Assembly (NCBI GenBank): GCA_012965315.1
Contig: DTSO01000022.1
Span: 1 to 41,604 of the forward strand
DNA from: Phycisphaerales bacterium
GTDB taxonomy: Bacteria; Planctomycetota; Phycisphaerae; Phycisphaerales; SM1A02
Reading direction: 5' to 3'
Length of the DNA stretch: 41,604 nt
Every line of letters starts with the position of its first letter. Within the stretch, counting starts at the first letter, position 1. The position numbers were made by a program, and so were the translations under genes. The notes under the pieces were generated by a model. It worked only from the letters and a program-made list of their open reading frames with translations. It did no database searches and was not told the DNA's origin. Shown one piece after another: positions 31,180-39,822 of the stretch.

Positions 31180-32192
31180 GCTGCTTTCTCCGAGTAACGC
31201 ATACAAATGCCAGCAACTGTTGTCCACGCTGGACCTGCTGCATAATCTTCTGCGCCATCTATCCATGCTGAAGGGTCGGCAATGAAACCTGCGATTCCTA
31301 GACTTGAAGCAATTGCTGCACATCTTTCGGTATTGCCTGCTCCGACACCAGTAAAAATAACGCGGTCTACTGCGCGATCAGGAAACAACGCATCATGATG
31401 TCGCAAGCAACTTGCAAGTTCACTTTCAAGAAGTTTTTCGATAGAACCACCACCAACTTGCATTCCTTGCAATCCGCGCGGTTCGTTTTCGTTGCGACGT
31501 TCGCTTTCGTTGTTAAGCGATGTAATTGGAGTAAGCGAAGGAGTCGCTTCCCATTTTGCTTCGGGCTTTTCTGCGTTTATTTCAGTATCAAGACGGTGTG
31601 CAAAAACGCAGTTCGCGCCATGGGCAATCATTACGATTGAAGATACTTCGTCCATATCGATGAGGAGTGAAGTAATTTTTTCATCGCCGTCTCTGCGATA
31701 TAAACTATCAAATGCGCGCAAGGATGCGTACAGTGGAACTGTTACAGAAACCACCTCGCCTCCTGCAGACTCAATAGAATCAAATGCCTGCCGTACAACT
31801 TCCCGCTCAATCCCAACGCAAAGTATTTCTTGTTTTGGGTTTCCAGAACCGCCGGTAGTCGTTACGCATAATTTACGTATTTCAGAATCACCCCAACGAA
31901 GATCGTGTTTCACAAGTCGTTCTCGTAATTCTAGGTCATCCATTCCAAGCGGAACTCTAATGTGTTGTACTAGTACACTTTCACATCCGATGCTTGCAAC
32001 GCAACGTTTCCCTTTAAAAGAATTCAAGGCTATTCCGATTGCATTTTTATCTAATACTGGCACTTCAACCGCACTGTGTAATGAGCGCGCTTTAGTACCT
32101 TTTATCTGCATCATACGAACCATGTCGCTGCCAAAATGCACTGCGATTGGTTGAGGTGAAAGACTGCGTGTTAGCCATTGAGGTAATCCCAT
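31176..32192 (-). CDS. pilM: PilM-like actin-fold pilus assembly ATPase
   Basis: A 338-residue cytoplasmic protein of the actin/FtsA fold. It starts with IAVHFGSDMVRMMQIKG (phosphate-1-like loop, degenerate), then the VLVQHIRVPLGMDDLELRERLVKHDL segment of PilM proteins, a second half with SLLIDMDEVSSIVMI (phosphate-2), and IFTGVGAGNTERCAAIASSLGI at the adenosine motif. PilM docks on the cytoplasmic tail of PilN. An Asn/Glu-rich insertion near residues 220-245 is unusual. It heads a chain pilM-pilN-pilO-pilP-like-pilB, every junction being a 4-bp overlap. It lies about 100 bp after lepB. Confidence 0.82.
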   Translation of the reverse strand: MGLPQWLTRSLSPQPIAVHFGSDMVRMMQIKGTKARSLHSAVEVPVLDKNAIGIALNSFKGKRCVASIGCESVLVQHIRVPLGMDDLELRERLVKHDLRWGDSEIRKLCVTTTGGSGNPKQEILCVGIEREVVRQAFDSIESAGGEVVSVTVPLYASLRAFDSLYRRDGDEKITSLLIDMDEVSSIVMIAHGANCVFAHRLDTEINAEKPEAKWEATPSLTPITSLNNESERRNENEPRGLQGMQVGGGSIEKLLESELASCLRHHDALFPDRAVDRVIFTGVGAGNTERCAAIASSLGIAGFIADPSAWIDGAEDYAAGPAWTTVAGICMRYSEKAA

Positions 32193-32293
32193 GAGAGATT
32201 AGGTCGGCTTATGCTGTGCTGTTCTGCACAACAAAGCCGGTCGAGAGTTCCGACTGCGCAGGTTAGTCGCGTTATTCAACCGTTTATGAGGGC

Positions 32294-33850
32294 TTATCTA
32301 ATAAAACGGATTCGGCCGAAGTCTGGAATCACCGGTATTGTGTCAAGTTTAAGCGCAGCTGGCCAATACACACTCCACGCTTTACCAATGAGTAATTTGC
32401 GATGTACTACAAATGGTGCGTCGTCAAATTGAGTTGCGACAAACTCATCTGGATTGCCCCATAACCGGCCATCAAGAGAATAGGCGCTGTTGTCACCCGC
32501 CATCATGAACTGATCTTTTCCAAGAACAGCCAACTTGTCTGGGTGTGTCCCAAATGCTGGAGTTCCTGCTTTAACAAGAGATTCGTTGCCGCTGGCTGTC
32601 GGATTTTTCGTTGCAATAGAAGGCAAGCGTGAACTTCGATAATACAAATCGTGATCAACTTGCAACCGAGTAATTGCTAGTGGCGATCCATCAAATTGCA
32701 ACGTCAGTTTTGCATCCCTACCACTTCTTGTTACAACATCTTCAATTGGAACACTGTCCACAACATTCGTTGCAAAACGCAATCGCTCTTCGGGACTGAA
32801 ATTGTATGGAAGCGTACCAATTCGTTCGCCATCGATATATAACGACATCATTTGATCTGCATGCCATAATTCAACACGGGTTGGTGTGTTATTTTCAAAA
32901 CAAGTACAATCAAATTCGACTTTTTCGACAAGTTCACCGCTCAAAGTTCGCATTGCTAACGAACTTGTATCGTTTGATAACAACCATTGAAATTGATGCC
33001 CAATCGCTTGAAGTGTAAAACTCGCAGTAATATTATCTGACTCGGGTGTAATTGTTGCCGACACTCGAATATCTGAAACTGGCTCTTGTCGAATCTTCGG
33101 CATGAGCATGTTGTAGGATGACCAATCATCGATGTGTATTTTATTTTGATCCCAAACAAGTGTACTTGGCTCGGAAGTTTTGCATACCCATATCCGGTTT
33201 TCATAACTCCACACATCTTGCGGTTTACCTGTCCAAGGTGGACCGTGCCAAGGCCGTGACAACGCTAGCATATCTGTTGGAATTGCATCACTATCTGAAA
33301 CTCGCATCCAGAGAGCTCGTTGAACATGTTCTGGTTTTCTCTGAATCGTAAAAGCATCGTCCCCGCTTTTTGCAAAAATATCTCCGTCTGCAATCCATAG
33401 CGTCTCGCCCGGGAGACCAATAAGACGCTTTATGTAATTTGCCGAAAGACCCTGCGTATCCGTTGGGTTTTTAAAAACAACTACGTCAAATCTGTCTGGT
33501 CCAAAAAATGGGAATAGCGTTTTAAGAACAACCACTCGGTCGCCAGCCCTTGGCTCTATCTTTTTTGCTTCTGACATGGAAAGTGGAATATTCCTGCCAA
33601 GAAGAGGGTCGGAAAATTTATCCGGTGATACAGAACGCCTTGGATCAAAACCAACTGGAAAATCTTGCCCAGTCTGATCGCTGTGTTTAAGTAAATGTTG
33701 CCCGAGTAGCGTGGGTGCCATTGAACCCGTCGGAATAACGAAACCCTCTACAACAAAACCTCGAAAAACCATTGCAAGCACAAATGCAACGATTAATGAT
33801 TGCAATGTTTCAATTACTCCGGATTGACATTTTCTTTCGTTTGTTGTCAT
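32294..33850 (-). CDS. lepB: Signal peptidase I with large internal insertion
   Basis: LepB cleaves signal peptides on the outer face of the inner membrane. The 518-residue protein has one membrane helix (about 12-34), the nucleophile in IPTGSMAPTL (Ser43), and GDRVVVLK with FDVVVFKNP. The general base is in NYIKRLIGLPGE (Lys141), and the C-terminal box E is QFMMAGDNSAYSLDGRLWG (about 460). Between Lys141 and box E sit about 290 extra residues with beta-strand-like character (for example VELWHADQMMSLYIDGERIGTLP), reminiscent of a concanavalin/LamG-type sandwich. Usual bacterial enzymes are 180-320 residues. It starts 3 bp after ricT ends, so the two are co-transcribed, and the pil genes follow. 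Confidence 0.92.
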   Translation of the reverse strand: MTTNERKCQSGVIETLQSLIVAFVLAMVFRGFVVEGFVIPTGSMAPTLLGQHLLKHSDQTGQDFPVGFDPRRSVSPDKFSDPLLGRNIPLSMSEAKKIEPRAGDRVVVLKTLFPFFGPDRFDVVVFKNPTDTQGLSANYIKRLIGLPGETLWIADGDIFAKSGDDAFTIQRKPEHVQRALWMRVSDSDAIPTDMLALSRPWHGPPWTGKPQDVWSYENRIWVCKTSEPSTLVWDQNKIHIDDWSSYNMLMPKIRQEPVSDIRVSATITPESDNITASFTLQAIGHQFQWLLSNDTSSLAMRTLSGELVEKVEFDCTCFENNTPTRVELWHADQMMSLYIDGERIGTLPYNFSPEERLRFATNVVDSVPIEDVVTRSGRDAKLTLQFDGSPLAITRLQVDHDLYYRSSRLPSIATKNPTASGNESLVKAGTPAFGTHPDKLAVLGKDQFMMAGDNSAYSLDGRLWGNPDEFVATQFDDAPFVVHRKLLIGKAWSVYWPAALKLDTIPVIPDFGRIRFIR

Positions 33851-33853
33851 GCA

Positions 33854-35059
33854 TTATGTCTTATCGGGGTTTTCGCTGTTGTTTCTTTTACGGGAACGCC
33901 TTCGTCTTCGCCTCTTTTTCTTTGTTCTTGAAGGGGCCGCATCACCTTCAACATTTTCGTCTTGTTTTTGACCCTTAGGCTCGTCCTTATTGGTATTTTT
34001 GGAACTATTTTTTCTGCGATTATTTTTTGGTTTAGCTTCTTTGTGAACGACAACTTCTTCCCAAGGGCGTGGGCATGTCTCTGGATCGAGTAATTCTTCA
34101 ATCGGCACGGCGATTCTTCTTTTGTCGTGCTCAAGCTCGACCATAACTAACTGCGTTAAAATTTTGCCATCGATAACTATCCCGGGACCTTCAGCTGTGC
34201 CAACTCGAGTTTTCTTGTGCGGTAAGTTTTTCTTTAACTCGCGATACGTTTGGTCTTCATACCGAAGACAACACATCAATCGACCACAGCGACCTGAAAT
34301 CTTTTTCGGATCTAACGTTTGTTTTTGTTGCTTTGCAGTCCGCATTGAAACTGGAGAAAGCACTTTCAAGAAACCTTTGCAACAACAATGTTGTCCGCAT
34401 TTTTCATAGTCTGCAACTAAACGTGATTCATCACGGGCACCGACTTGCCGCATTTCAATTCGTGTTGAATATTTTGATGCCAAGTCAGAAACTATTTTTC
34501 TAAAATCAACTCTGTCTTCACTTAGATAATAAAAAGTTAAAAGTTCTTCACCAAGAATTGGCTCAACATCAACAATTTTCATTGAGAGGCGGTGTTCTTC
34601 GACTAAAAGCCGAGCACTTCGTGTTTGTTCATCAATCGTACTGCGAAGCATGGCCATTCGGCTTAAATCATCTGCTGTTGCAATTCTGAGAACACGACCA
34701 TTTGTATGAAACGGGAAGTTCTTTCCGCCAGAGTTTTCTATGTACTCAAGCATCTCTTTTCGGCTGATAGATTTGCCGCACCCAGAGTTTGAACATGTTG
34801 TTGTCAACATTTCTACTAATTCGGTACCTCGATGCGTTCGTGCAACAAGTTTAGAGCCGCAACCGGCTTTGATACCACCTGCTTGTTTATATTCGCCGAT
34901 TAATTTAAGTGCACCAAACTTAACCACTATGGTTTCAGGCGCTTCTAATTTATCGAGTTGTTCTTCAAGTGTTAATGCATCTCGTCTTGATGGATCTGCA
35001 TCTTCCTCAAAAACTGGTAATGGGACTATTTGCATAGAACTAGGGTTAGAGCTTGACAT
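33854..35059 (-). CDS. ricT: PSP1-domain protein, RicT/YaaT-like, with a basic tail
   Basis: A 401-residue protein. The PSP1 core has LTFYYLSEDRVDFRKIVSDLASKYSTRIEMRQVGARDESR, then KCGQHCCCKGFLK and KISGRCGRLMCCLRYE, the cysteine clusters that hold iron-sulfur in the RicAFT complex of Bacillus. There RicT affects RNA processing and development; the role in other phyla is less clear. The N-terminal 60 residues differ from Bacillus RicT. The C-terminus carries an about 60-residue extension ending in a run of Lys/Arg, probably nucleic-acid binding. RicA and RicF are not present. It lies between der and lepB, and TAGATT sits 8 nt before its start. Confidence 0.85.
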   Translation of the reverse strand: MSSSNPSSMQIVPLPVFEEDADPSRRDALTLEEQLDKLEAPETIVVKFGALKLIGEYKQAGGIKAGCGSKLVARTHRGTELVEMLTTTCSNSGCGKSISRKEMLEYIENSGGKNFPFHTNGRVLRIATADDLSRMAMLRSTIDEQTRSARLLVEEHRLSMKIVDVEPILGEELLTFYYLSEDRVDFRKIVSDLASKYSTRIEMRQVGARDESRLVADYEKCGQHCCCKGFLKVLSPVSMRTAKQQKQTLDPKKISGRCGRLMCCLRYEDQTYRELKKNLPHKKTRVGTAEGPGIVIDGKILTQLVMVELEHDKRRIAVPIEELLDPETCPRPWEEVVVHKEAKPKNNRRKNSSKNTNKDEPKGQKQDENVEGDAAPSRTKKKRRRRRRSRKRNNSENPDKT

Positions 35060-35067
35060 AAGGAATC

Positions 35068-35073
35068 AATCTA
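35068..35073 (-). promoter_or_regulatory. -10-like box TAGATT, 8 nt before ricT
   Basis: On the minus strand TAGATT is followed by 8 nt and the ATG at 35059, in the 58 bp after der. It is a weaker match to the -10 consensus than the others. Confidence 0.35.
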
Positions 35074-35117
35074 TTTTTATCGCGTTATTTCACAACAAGC
35101 AGCGTAAGAGCCGTTGC

Positions 35118-36629
35118 TTATTGGTTTTCAATGTCGTCAGGAAGATTTTTAGCTCCATCATCCGCCTGACCAGAAGATGGGTTTGAACGCGATAGCTCTG
35201 AGATTGTATCGTCTTTTTGACCATGTTTTAGTTCATGTAACGATTTTCGTTTCCGTTTTGTGAATAACAATCGAATTGGAATTTCGCTAAAGGGAAGTTC
35301 TTCGCGGAGTCTGTTCATTAAGTACCGCTCGTACTGCCCTTCAAACATTGAAGGCTCGTTGACTACCATTGCAATTGTCGGTGGTTTTACCGCAATTTGA
35401 GAAACATACAGCAATTTTGCAATGGTTCCAAGTCTTGAAGACGGACCTCTGTCTTGCAAAATCTTTTTAATAATTGCATTTAGTTTGCCAGTTGTTTCTC
35501 TGTGTTCAGATTGTGATTTTAGGTTAAATGCCATTGTCACAGCATCATTAATCCCCTTGCCTTCCACCGCACTAATGAACACAATTGGTGCAAAATCTAA
35601 ACCTCGTAGTTCTTTGGTTAAATAATCTAGATAATCTTCTGGGCTAACTGAATCATCTACTAAATCCCATTTGTTAACAACGATAACCGTTGGCTTAAAC
35701 TGCCTCTGCAATTCCATAGCCAGTTTTTTATCCACTTGCGAAATGCGGTCCGTTGCGTCAACTAACAACAGCGTAACGTCAGCACGTCGAATAGATTGAA
35801 TCATTCTTCGATAGGCGTAATATTCGATGTCGTCTGCGAAACTTTTTTGCTTTCGAACTCCAGCTGTGTCGATTGCCGTAAACGATTTTCCGTCTATTTC
35901 AAACTGCACATCGACAGAATCGCGAGTTGTCCCTGCTATTTCAGAAACGATAACGCGATTTTCTCCCGCCAACGCATTTGTCAAAGATGATTTCCCTGCA
36001 TTACGTTTGCCAATGATTGCGAGTTTCATATCTGGGTCGTCTGCGCGTTCGCCGGTTAGGCCTTCGAGACGTCCCCACAAAATATCGGTGAAATATCGTA
36101 TCCCATGACCGCTTGTAGATGAGATGCAAATTGCTTCACCCAGACCTAGCGCTGCTGCTTCATGACCATGTGCTTCCCAAGAACGAGAATCCACTTTATT
36201 TGCAACTACGAGTATTCGATCGCCAACACCCGATTTACGTAACATTTCTGCAACCGTTTCATCAAGGTGGGTAATGCCAGATTGTGCGTCGACGACATAA
36301 ATAATAATGTCCGACTTATGCATCGCCTCTTTAATTTGAAATTCAATGTCCTCAGTCAGATCTCGAAGATCTTTGCCGGCATCGTCAATATGATTTCCGT
36401 CGACTACATACACTCCCCAGCCACCCGTATCGTGTATTTCAGCAATTCGAGATTCAGTACCCTTTGCTGTCCTAGATGGCGGCTCAATTTCAATAACCGC
36501 GCTCACGCGGTCTCTTGTGACCCCAGGTGTTGGGTCAACAATAGATACCCGCCGCCTTGCGAGGCGGTTTAATAAACTGGATTTGCCGACATTTGGCCTT
36601 CCAACAATGGCTACTCTAGGTAAAGACAT
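35118..36629 (-). CDS. der: GTPase Der (EngA), ribosome assembly
   Basis: Der is an essential two-GTPase-domain factor for 50S assembly. The 503-residue product has domain 1 with GRPNVGKSS, DPTPGVTRD, DTGGWG and NKVD. Domain 2 has GKRNAGKSS, SEIAGTTRD, DTAGVRKQ and NKWD, and the C-terminal KH-like domain (PPTIAMVVNEP, RYLMNRLREELPFSEIPIRLLF) follows. A charged tail of about 40 residues ends the protein. The start at 36629 (MSLPRVAIVGRPNVG) is preferred over 36677 because TACAAT lies 7 nt before it and the family starts there. It is divergent from gmk, with 64 bp between the start codons. Confidence 0.97.
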   Translation of the reverse strand: MSLPRVAIVGRPNVGKSSLLNRLARRRVSIVDPTPGVTRDRVSAVIEIEPPSRTAKGTESRIAEIHDTGGWGVYVVDGNHIDDAGKDLRDLTEDIEFQIKEAMHKSDIIIYVVDAQSGITHLDETVAEMLRKSGVGDRILVVANKVDSRSWEAHGHEAAALGLGEAICISSTSGHGIRYFTDILWGRLEGLTGERADDPDMKLAIIGKRNAGKSSLTNALAGENRVIVSEIAGTTRDSVDVQFEIDGKSFTAIDTAGVRKQKSFADDIEYYAYRRMIQSIRRADVTLLLVDATDRISQVDKKLAMELQRQFKPTVIVVNKWDLVDDSVSPEDYLDYLTKELRGLDFAPIVFISAVEGKGINDAVTMAFNLKSQSEHRETTGKLNAIIKKILQDRGPSSRLGTIAKLLYVSQIAVKPPTIAMVVNEPSMFEGQYERYLMNRLREELPFSEIPIRLLFTKRKRKSLHELKHGQKDDTISELSRSNPSSGQADDGAKNLPDDIENQ

Positions 36630-36636
36630 TCCGCCT

Positions 36637-36642
36637 ATTGTA
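36637..36642 (-). promoter_or_regulatory. -10-like box TACAAT, 7 nt before der
   Basis: On the minus strand TACAAT is followed by 7 nt and the ATG at 36629. It sits 39 bp from the TATAAT box of gmk on the other strand. Confidence 0.55.
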
Positions 36643-36681
36643 CCAACAACCAAGCAAGCCCTGTAGATTGCTTGCATTCGA

Positions 36682-36687
36682 TATAAT
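36682..36687 (+). promoter_or_regulatory. -10 box TATAAT, 6 nt before gmk
   Basis: A perfect TATAAT is followed by only 6 nt and the ATG at 36694, leaving essentially no leader and no room for a Shine-Dalgarno site. This is the clearest example of the short-distance arrangement. Confidence 0.6.
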
Positions 36688-36693
36688 CGCCTT

Positions 36694-37290
36694 ATGGCAA
36701 GTCAAGAGCAAGGATTATTAGTGGTAATTTCAGGCCCTTCAGGGGTTGGGAAGACAACAATCGTCCATCGAGTACGAGAAGCCTTTGATGCTGTCTTTAG
36801 CGTTTCGGCGACGACGAGACCTAAAAGCGAAAAAGAAATTGACGGGACAGACTATTTTTTCATTACAAATGAAGAATTCCAAAAAAAAATCGATGCTGAT
36901 TCTTTTTTAGAACATGCTGAAGTATTTGGTTGCCACAAATACGGCACGCTTCGCAATCAAGTGAATGAAGTCCTACGTGCTGGCCGTGTCATCCTACTTG
37001 ACATTGATGTTCAGGGCGGAATGCAAATTAGGGACAACATGAAAGAGTCCATTCGTATTTTTATTCTTCCCCCAAGCGAGGAAGAATTATTACGTCGCCT
37101 TGAAGCGAGAGGCAGGGAAGATCGCGATTCTATTCAACGAAGATTCCGTGAAGCACAACAAGAAATAAAACTTTCTCAACAAAGTGGTGCTTACGAATAT
37201 TTCATAACGAACGACAATTTAAAACTTGCAGTTGAAGAAACAATTGCAATTATTAAAAATTCTCGCAACGAAGCCGCCAGTTCTTCATGA
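36694..37290 (+). CDS. gmk: Guanylate kinase
   Basis: Gmk phosphorylates GMP to GDP with ATP. The 198-residue product has the P-loop ISGPSGVGKTTIVHRV (residues 11-26), the GMP-binding SVSATTRPKSEKEIDGTDYFFI, the segment LEHAEVFGCHKYGTLRNQV, RVILLDIDVQGGMQIR (Walker B-like), and the lid region RRLEARGREDRDSIQRR. Length is typical. A perfect TATAAT lies 6 nt before the start. The stop overlaps the start of an unknown gene in ATGA (37287-37290). No rpoZ or dfp gene follows, unlike many bacteria. Confidence 0.96.
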   Translation: MASQEQGLLVVISGPSGVGKTTIVHRVREAFDAVFSVSATTRPKSEKEIDGTDYFFITNEEFQKKIDADSFLEHAEVFGCHKYGTLRNQVNEVLRAGRVILLDIDVQGGMQIRDNMKESIRIFILPPSEEELLRRLEARGREDRDSIQRRFREAQQEIKLSQQSGAYEYFITNDNLKLAVEETIAIIKNSRNEAASSS

Positions 37291-38924
37291 GTTTTTGTTG
37301 TTCGACAGTTGTAATCAGCATTGCACAGTTCACTTCAACCGTTCCGGTTGAAAGTATTACTGCAAATTATTCTTCTCCAATTATTCCACGAAATGGCGTG
37401 TTAATGGTGCAGTTAATTTCTGAAATACTTGGCGATAATTGGCCATCCGTTATTGACGTAACCATGGAAGATGGCGAAATCATACAAGGGCACGTTGCGT
37501 GGATTGAATTAAAAAATGACAACACTTCCTGGGCAAACACACCTTTTGACATTAGACCCATTTCGCTCAGTGATGATACTTCCAATATCAATCCTAAGGA
37601 TATTTCTACAGGACCGGTTCTACTTGTTGATCTTCAAAACAAAACTGAAGGGATCATCCGTTTCGGTGGAGATGTGATTGATCCAGTCTGGGTGGACCTT
37701 CCTAGTGAACTTCCAAAACTCGACCTCACTGAGATTGACACATCAAAAACTATGTTGGTGTCTTCTGCTGACGATATGCCACAATGGACACCGCTTGAAT
37801 ATTGGAGGTGGGTACTCATTGCATCTCGCAAAGGAATCCAACCACCGCCGCTTCCTTCGGTAAACGAAGTCAGCCGACTTGCTGCATTGCAAGGAGAGCA
37901 ATTATGGAGGATTGGCTTCGACAGACTCGCAAAAAGCAGTCGTGGTGTTGCATCAGAATGTAGAGATTTACTGACTAAAACTGCAAACGACAGCGGACAT
38001 GAATTTGCTTGTTGGACTATGCACTCGGATTCTTTGCAACGGCTGCTTTCAATTATTCTCGATTCAAAAGCTTCTTCAAGGCAACTAGCAATGCGAGCGT
38101 TGAATTGGTGTTCAGAACAACAAGTTTATATGCACTGGCTAGAAAAAGTATATGGAGATGAAATCAAACTTGCTATCGCAAATCCTACGCATGAACTTGG
38201 GTTAATCGCACTGAAATGGAGAGAAGGAAACGATATTCCACTTGTCACCGAACTGCCAACAAAAACAACTACGCGAGTAGTGCACGATAGGATTCATACA
38301 ATGGATCTCTCTGTATTTGGTCCAACTACGATTGATTCACAAATTGAATGGCTAGATATGCAAATTGGAAATCGGGCGCTATCTATACCAATTGTTCCAG
38401 ACTCTATAACAGCCCTCCCGCCGAGTGTACAACTGCAAACGTTACACCCGGTTTGGAATTTACAAACAATACACACGCAAGTGCCTGCAATTGTTTCAAA
38501 TAAAAATAAAACGACCGTACAACTTCGTAAACTTCTAAACAAATGGGAACTCTTTATTACGTGCAATGGTCTTCCAAATGAAAACACGGTTGGCATCGAG
38601 GGAATAACTCTCTTCCACCCAAGCACTGGTGGAGAATTATTTATCCCACCCCAAGGCGACGTGGTCATTTTAAATATTCCACTCGATACAAACGTGTTTC
38701 AATCGACATCGAGCACAAGTTGGACTGCTCGAATTGAACTTCCTGTTGCATGGATTGCAAATGAAACTTTTGCATTTTCTATTTTACGTACACATGGCGA
38801 TTCAAGCCATATTGAAACTGGACCATTGCCCTGTGTTCCATGGAATTTACAACCATCATCAATTGTTGTAAACCTATCTGAGTGGGATGATGTAAAACGA
38901 TTCCCAACACATCCAGATAAATAA
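37287..38924 (+). CDS. Unknown protein, possibly exported, coupled to gmk
   Basis: A 545-residue protein with no family I can name. A short hydrophobic start (SFCCSTVVISIAQF) could be a weak signal peptide. The first 170 residues look beta-rich (VMLVQLISEILGDNWPSVIDVTMEDGEIIQGHVAWIELKNDN). Residues about 165-300 are helical and contain LEYWRWVLIASRKG and a SWCSEQQVYMHWLEKVYGDEIKLA-like stretch; the C-terminal half is again beta-rich. The start codon overlaps the gmk stop (ATGA), so expression is coupled to guanylate kinase. It ends 9 bp from the convergent barrel protein gene. Codon use looks like the neighbours, so it is probably a lineage-specific gene and not a recent arrival. Confidence 0.8.
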   Translation: MSFCCSTVVISIAQFTSTVPVESITANYSSPIIPRNGVLMVQLISEILGDNWPSVIDVTMEDGEIIQGHVAWIELKNDNTSWANTPFDIRPISLSDDTSNINPKDISTGPVLLVDLQNKTEGIIRFGGDVIDPVWVDLPSELPKLDLTEIDTSKTMLVSSADDMPQWTPLEYWRWVLIASRKGIQPPPLPSVNEVSRLAALQGEQLWRIGFDRLAKSSRGVASECRDLLTKTANDSGHEFACWTMHSDSLQRLLSIILDSKASSRQLAMRALNWCSEQQVYMHWLEKVYGDEIKLAIANPTHELGLIALKWREGNDIPLVTELPTKTTTRVVHDRIHTMDLSVFGPTTIDSQIEWLDMQIGNRALSIPIVPDSITALPPSVQLQTLHPVWNLQTIHTQVPAIVSNKNKTTVQLRKLLNKWELFITCNGLPNENTVGIEGITLFHPSTGGELFIPPQGDVVILNIPLDTNVFQSTSSTSWTARIELPVAWIANETFAFSILRTHGDSSHIETGPLPCVPWNLQPSSIVVNLSEWDDVKRFPTHPDK

Positions 38925-38933
38925 CGGTAATAC

Positions 38934-39812
38934 TTAGAACTTAATCTTCCCAAAGATGCCGAATGCACCGGCAGGGTCATAATCTTCTGAAAGAACTTGA
39001 AGACTCGCTTGGTTTGTTATTTCGAGAGACCCGCCGTACACAATGCCACCGAAAATTGTTACGTCAAATGTTGGGGAGGCGTGGTACGTTGCTCTAAAAG
39101 TTAATGGAACCGAGCTCGCTTCCCCTGCGCCATTTGGTGCAAAGCCAGAGCTGTCAAGTTTAAACCGACTATAACTATAGGAAACACCCGCGCCGAGTGT
39201 CCAATCTTTTCGAGGAGTCCAAACAAGTTCCAAGCCTGTACGACTTCCAAAACGAGTTGAGATATCACTGGTTAATCGTAAATCATCCGACAATTTCCAT
39301 TCAACAACAAAGATAGGGAACACTCGAGCATCATCTAAAACTTGGTCGAGCACCCCAAGGCCAATACCAAGCGTTAAATCTGAAGAATAAGAATGAATAA
39401 CTCCAACCGTACCGCCTAGCACTGTGCTGTGCGATGCTGAATCTTCGTAACTTGCCCTTACGAGCCCGCCAACAAACCACTGGGTTTTCTCGTTGTACTC
39501 ATGGAACCAAGTAGCAGATGCATCGATTGTTTCGATTGAACTCCACGGATCAATAAGACCCATACCGGTTGTGCCTGAAAAATCCCAATTATCACGTTGG
39601 TATTGGAAGTGCCACTTTAGGTCATCGCTGTCAGACATTGGTGTATCAAATCGTAATTCGAAGCCAGATTGTGTAACGCCAACTTCACCACCGTTTTCTA
39701 TAGACGCATCAAACTGATGCGCATAATGTAAGTCAAGGGTGAACTTTTGCACTTGTTGTGGTGCGTCGGTCTGTGCTAACAGAACGCAAATTGTTGCTGC
39801 GATTTGAAACAT
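38934..39812 (-). CDS. Outer-membrane beta-barrel protein (DUF6268-like)
   Basis: A 292-residue protein with a short signal peptide (FQIAATICVLLAQT). The rest is a run of alternating amphipathic strands (LKWHFQYQRDNWDFSG, TQWFVGGLVRASYED, SSDLTLGIGLGVLDQVL, FPIFVVEWKLSDDLRLTSDIS, DWTLGAGVSYSYSRFKLD, RATYHASPTFDVTIFGGI), ending in KIKF with the C-terminal aromatic residue expected for barrel insertion. The overall pattern is like DUF6268 barrels, but the family name is a guess. It begins 10 bp after moxR ends, so the pair probably form one transcript. Confidence 0.8.
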   Translation of the reverse strand: MFQIAATICVLLAQTDAPQQVQKFTLDLHYAHQFDASIENGGEVGVTQSGFELRFDTPMSDSDDLKWHFQYQRDNWDFSGTTGMGLIDPWSSIETIDASATWFHEYNEKTQWFVGGLVRASYEDSASHSTVLGGTVGVIHSYSSDLTLGIGLGVLDQVLDDARVFPIFVVEWKLSDDLRLTSDISTRFGSRTGLELVWTPRKDWTLGAGVSYSYSRFKLDSSGFAPNGAGEASSVPLTFRATYHASPTFDVTIFGGIVYGGSLEITNQASLQVLSEDYDPAGAFGIFGKIKF

Positions 39813-39822
39813 GTTTTAATTC

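Noticed and set aside
31492-32154. 220-codon open frame on the plus strand opposite pilM
   Set aside because: Ser/Arg-rich composition with no family pattern, fully antisense to a well-supported gene.
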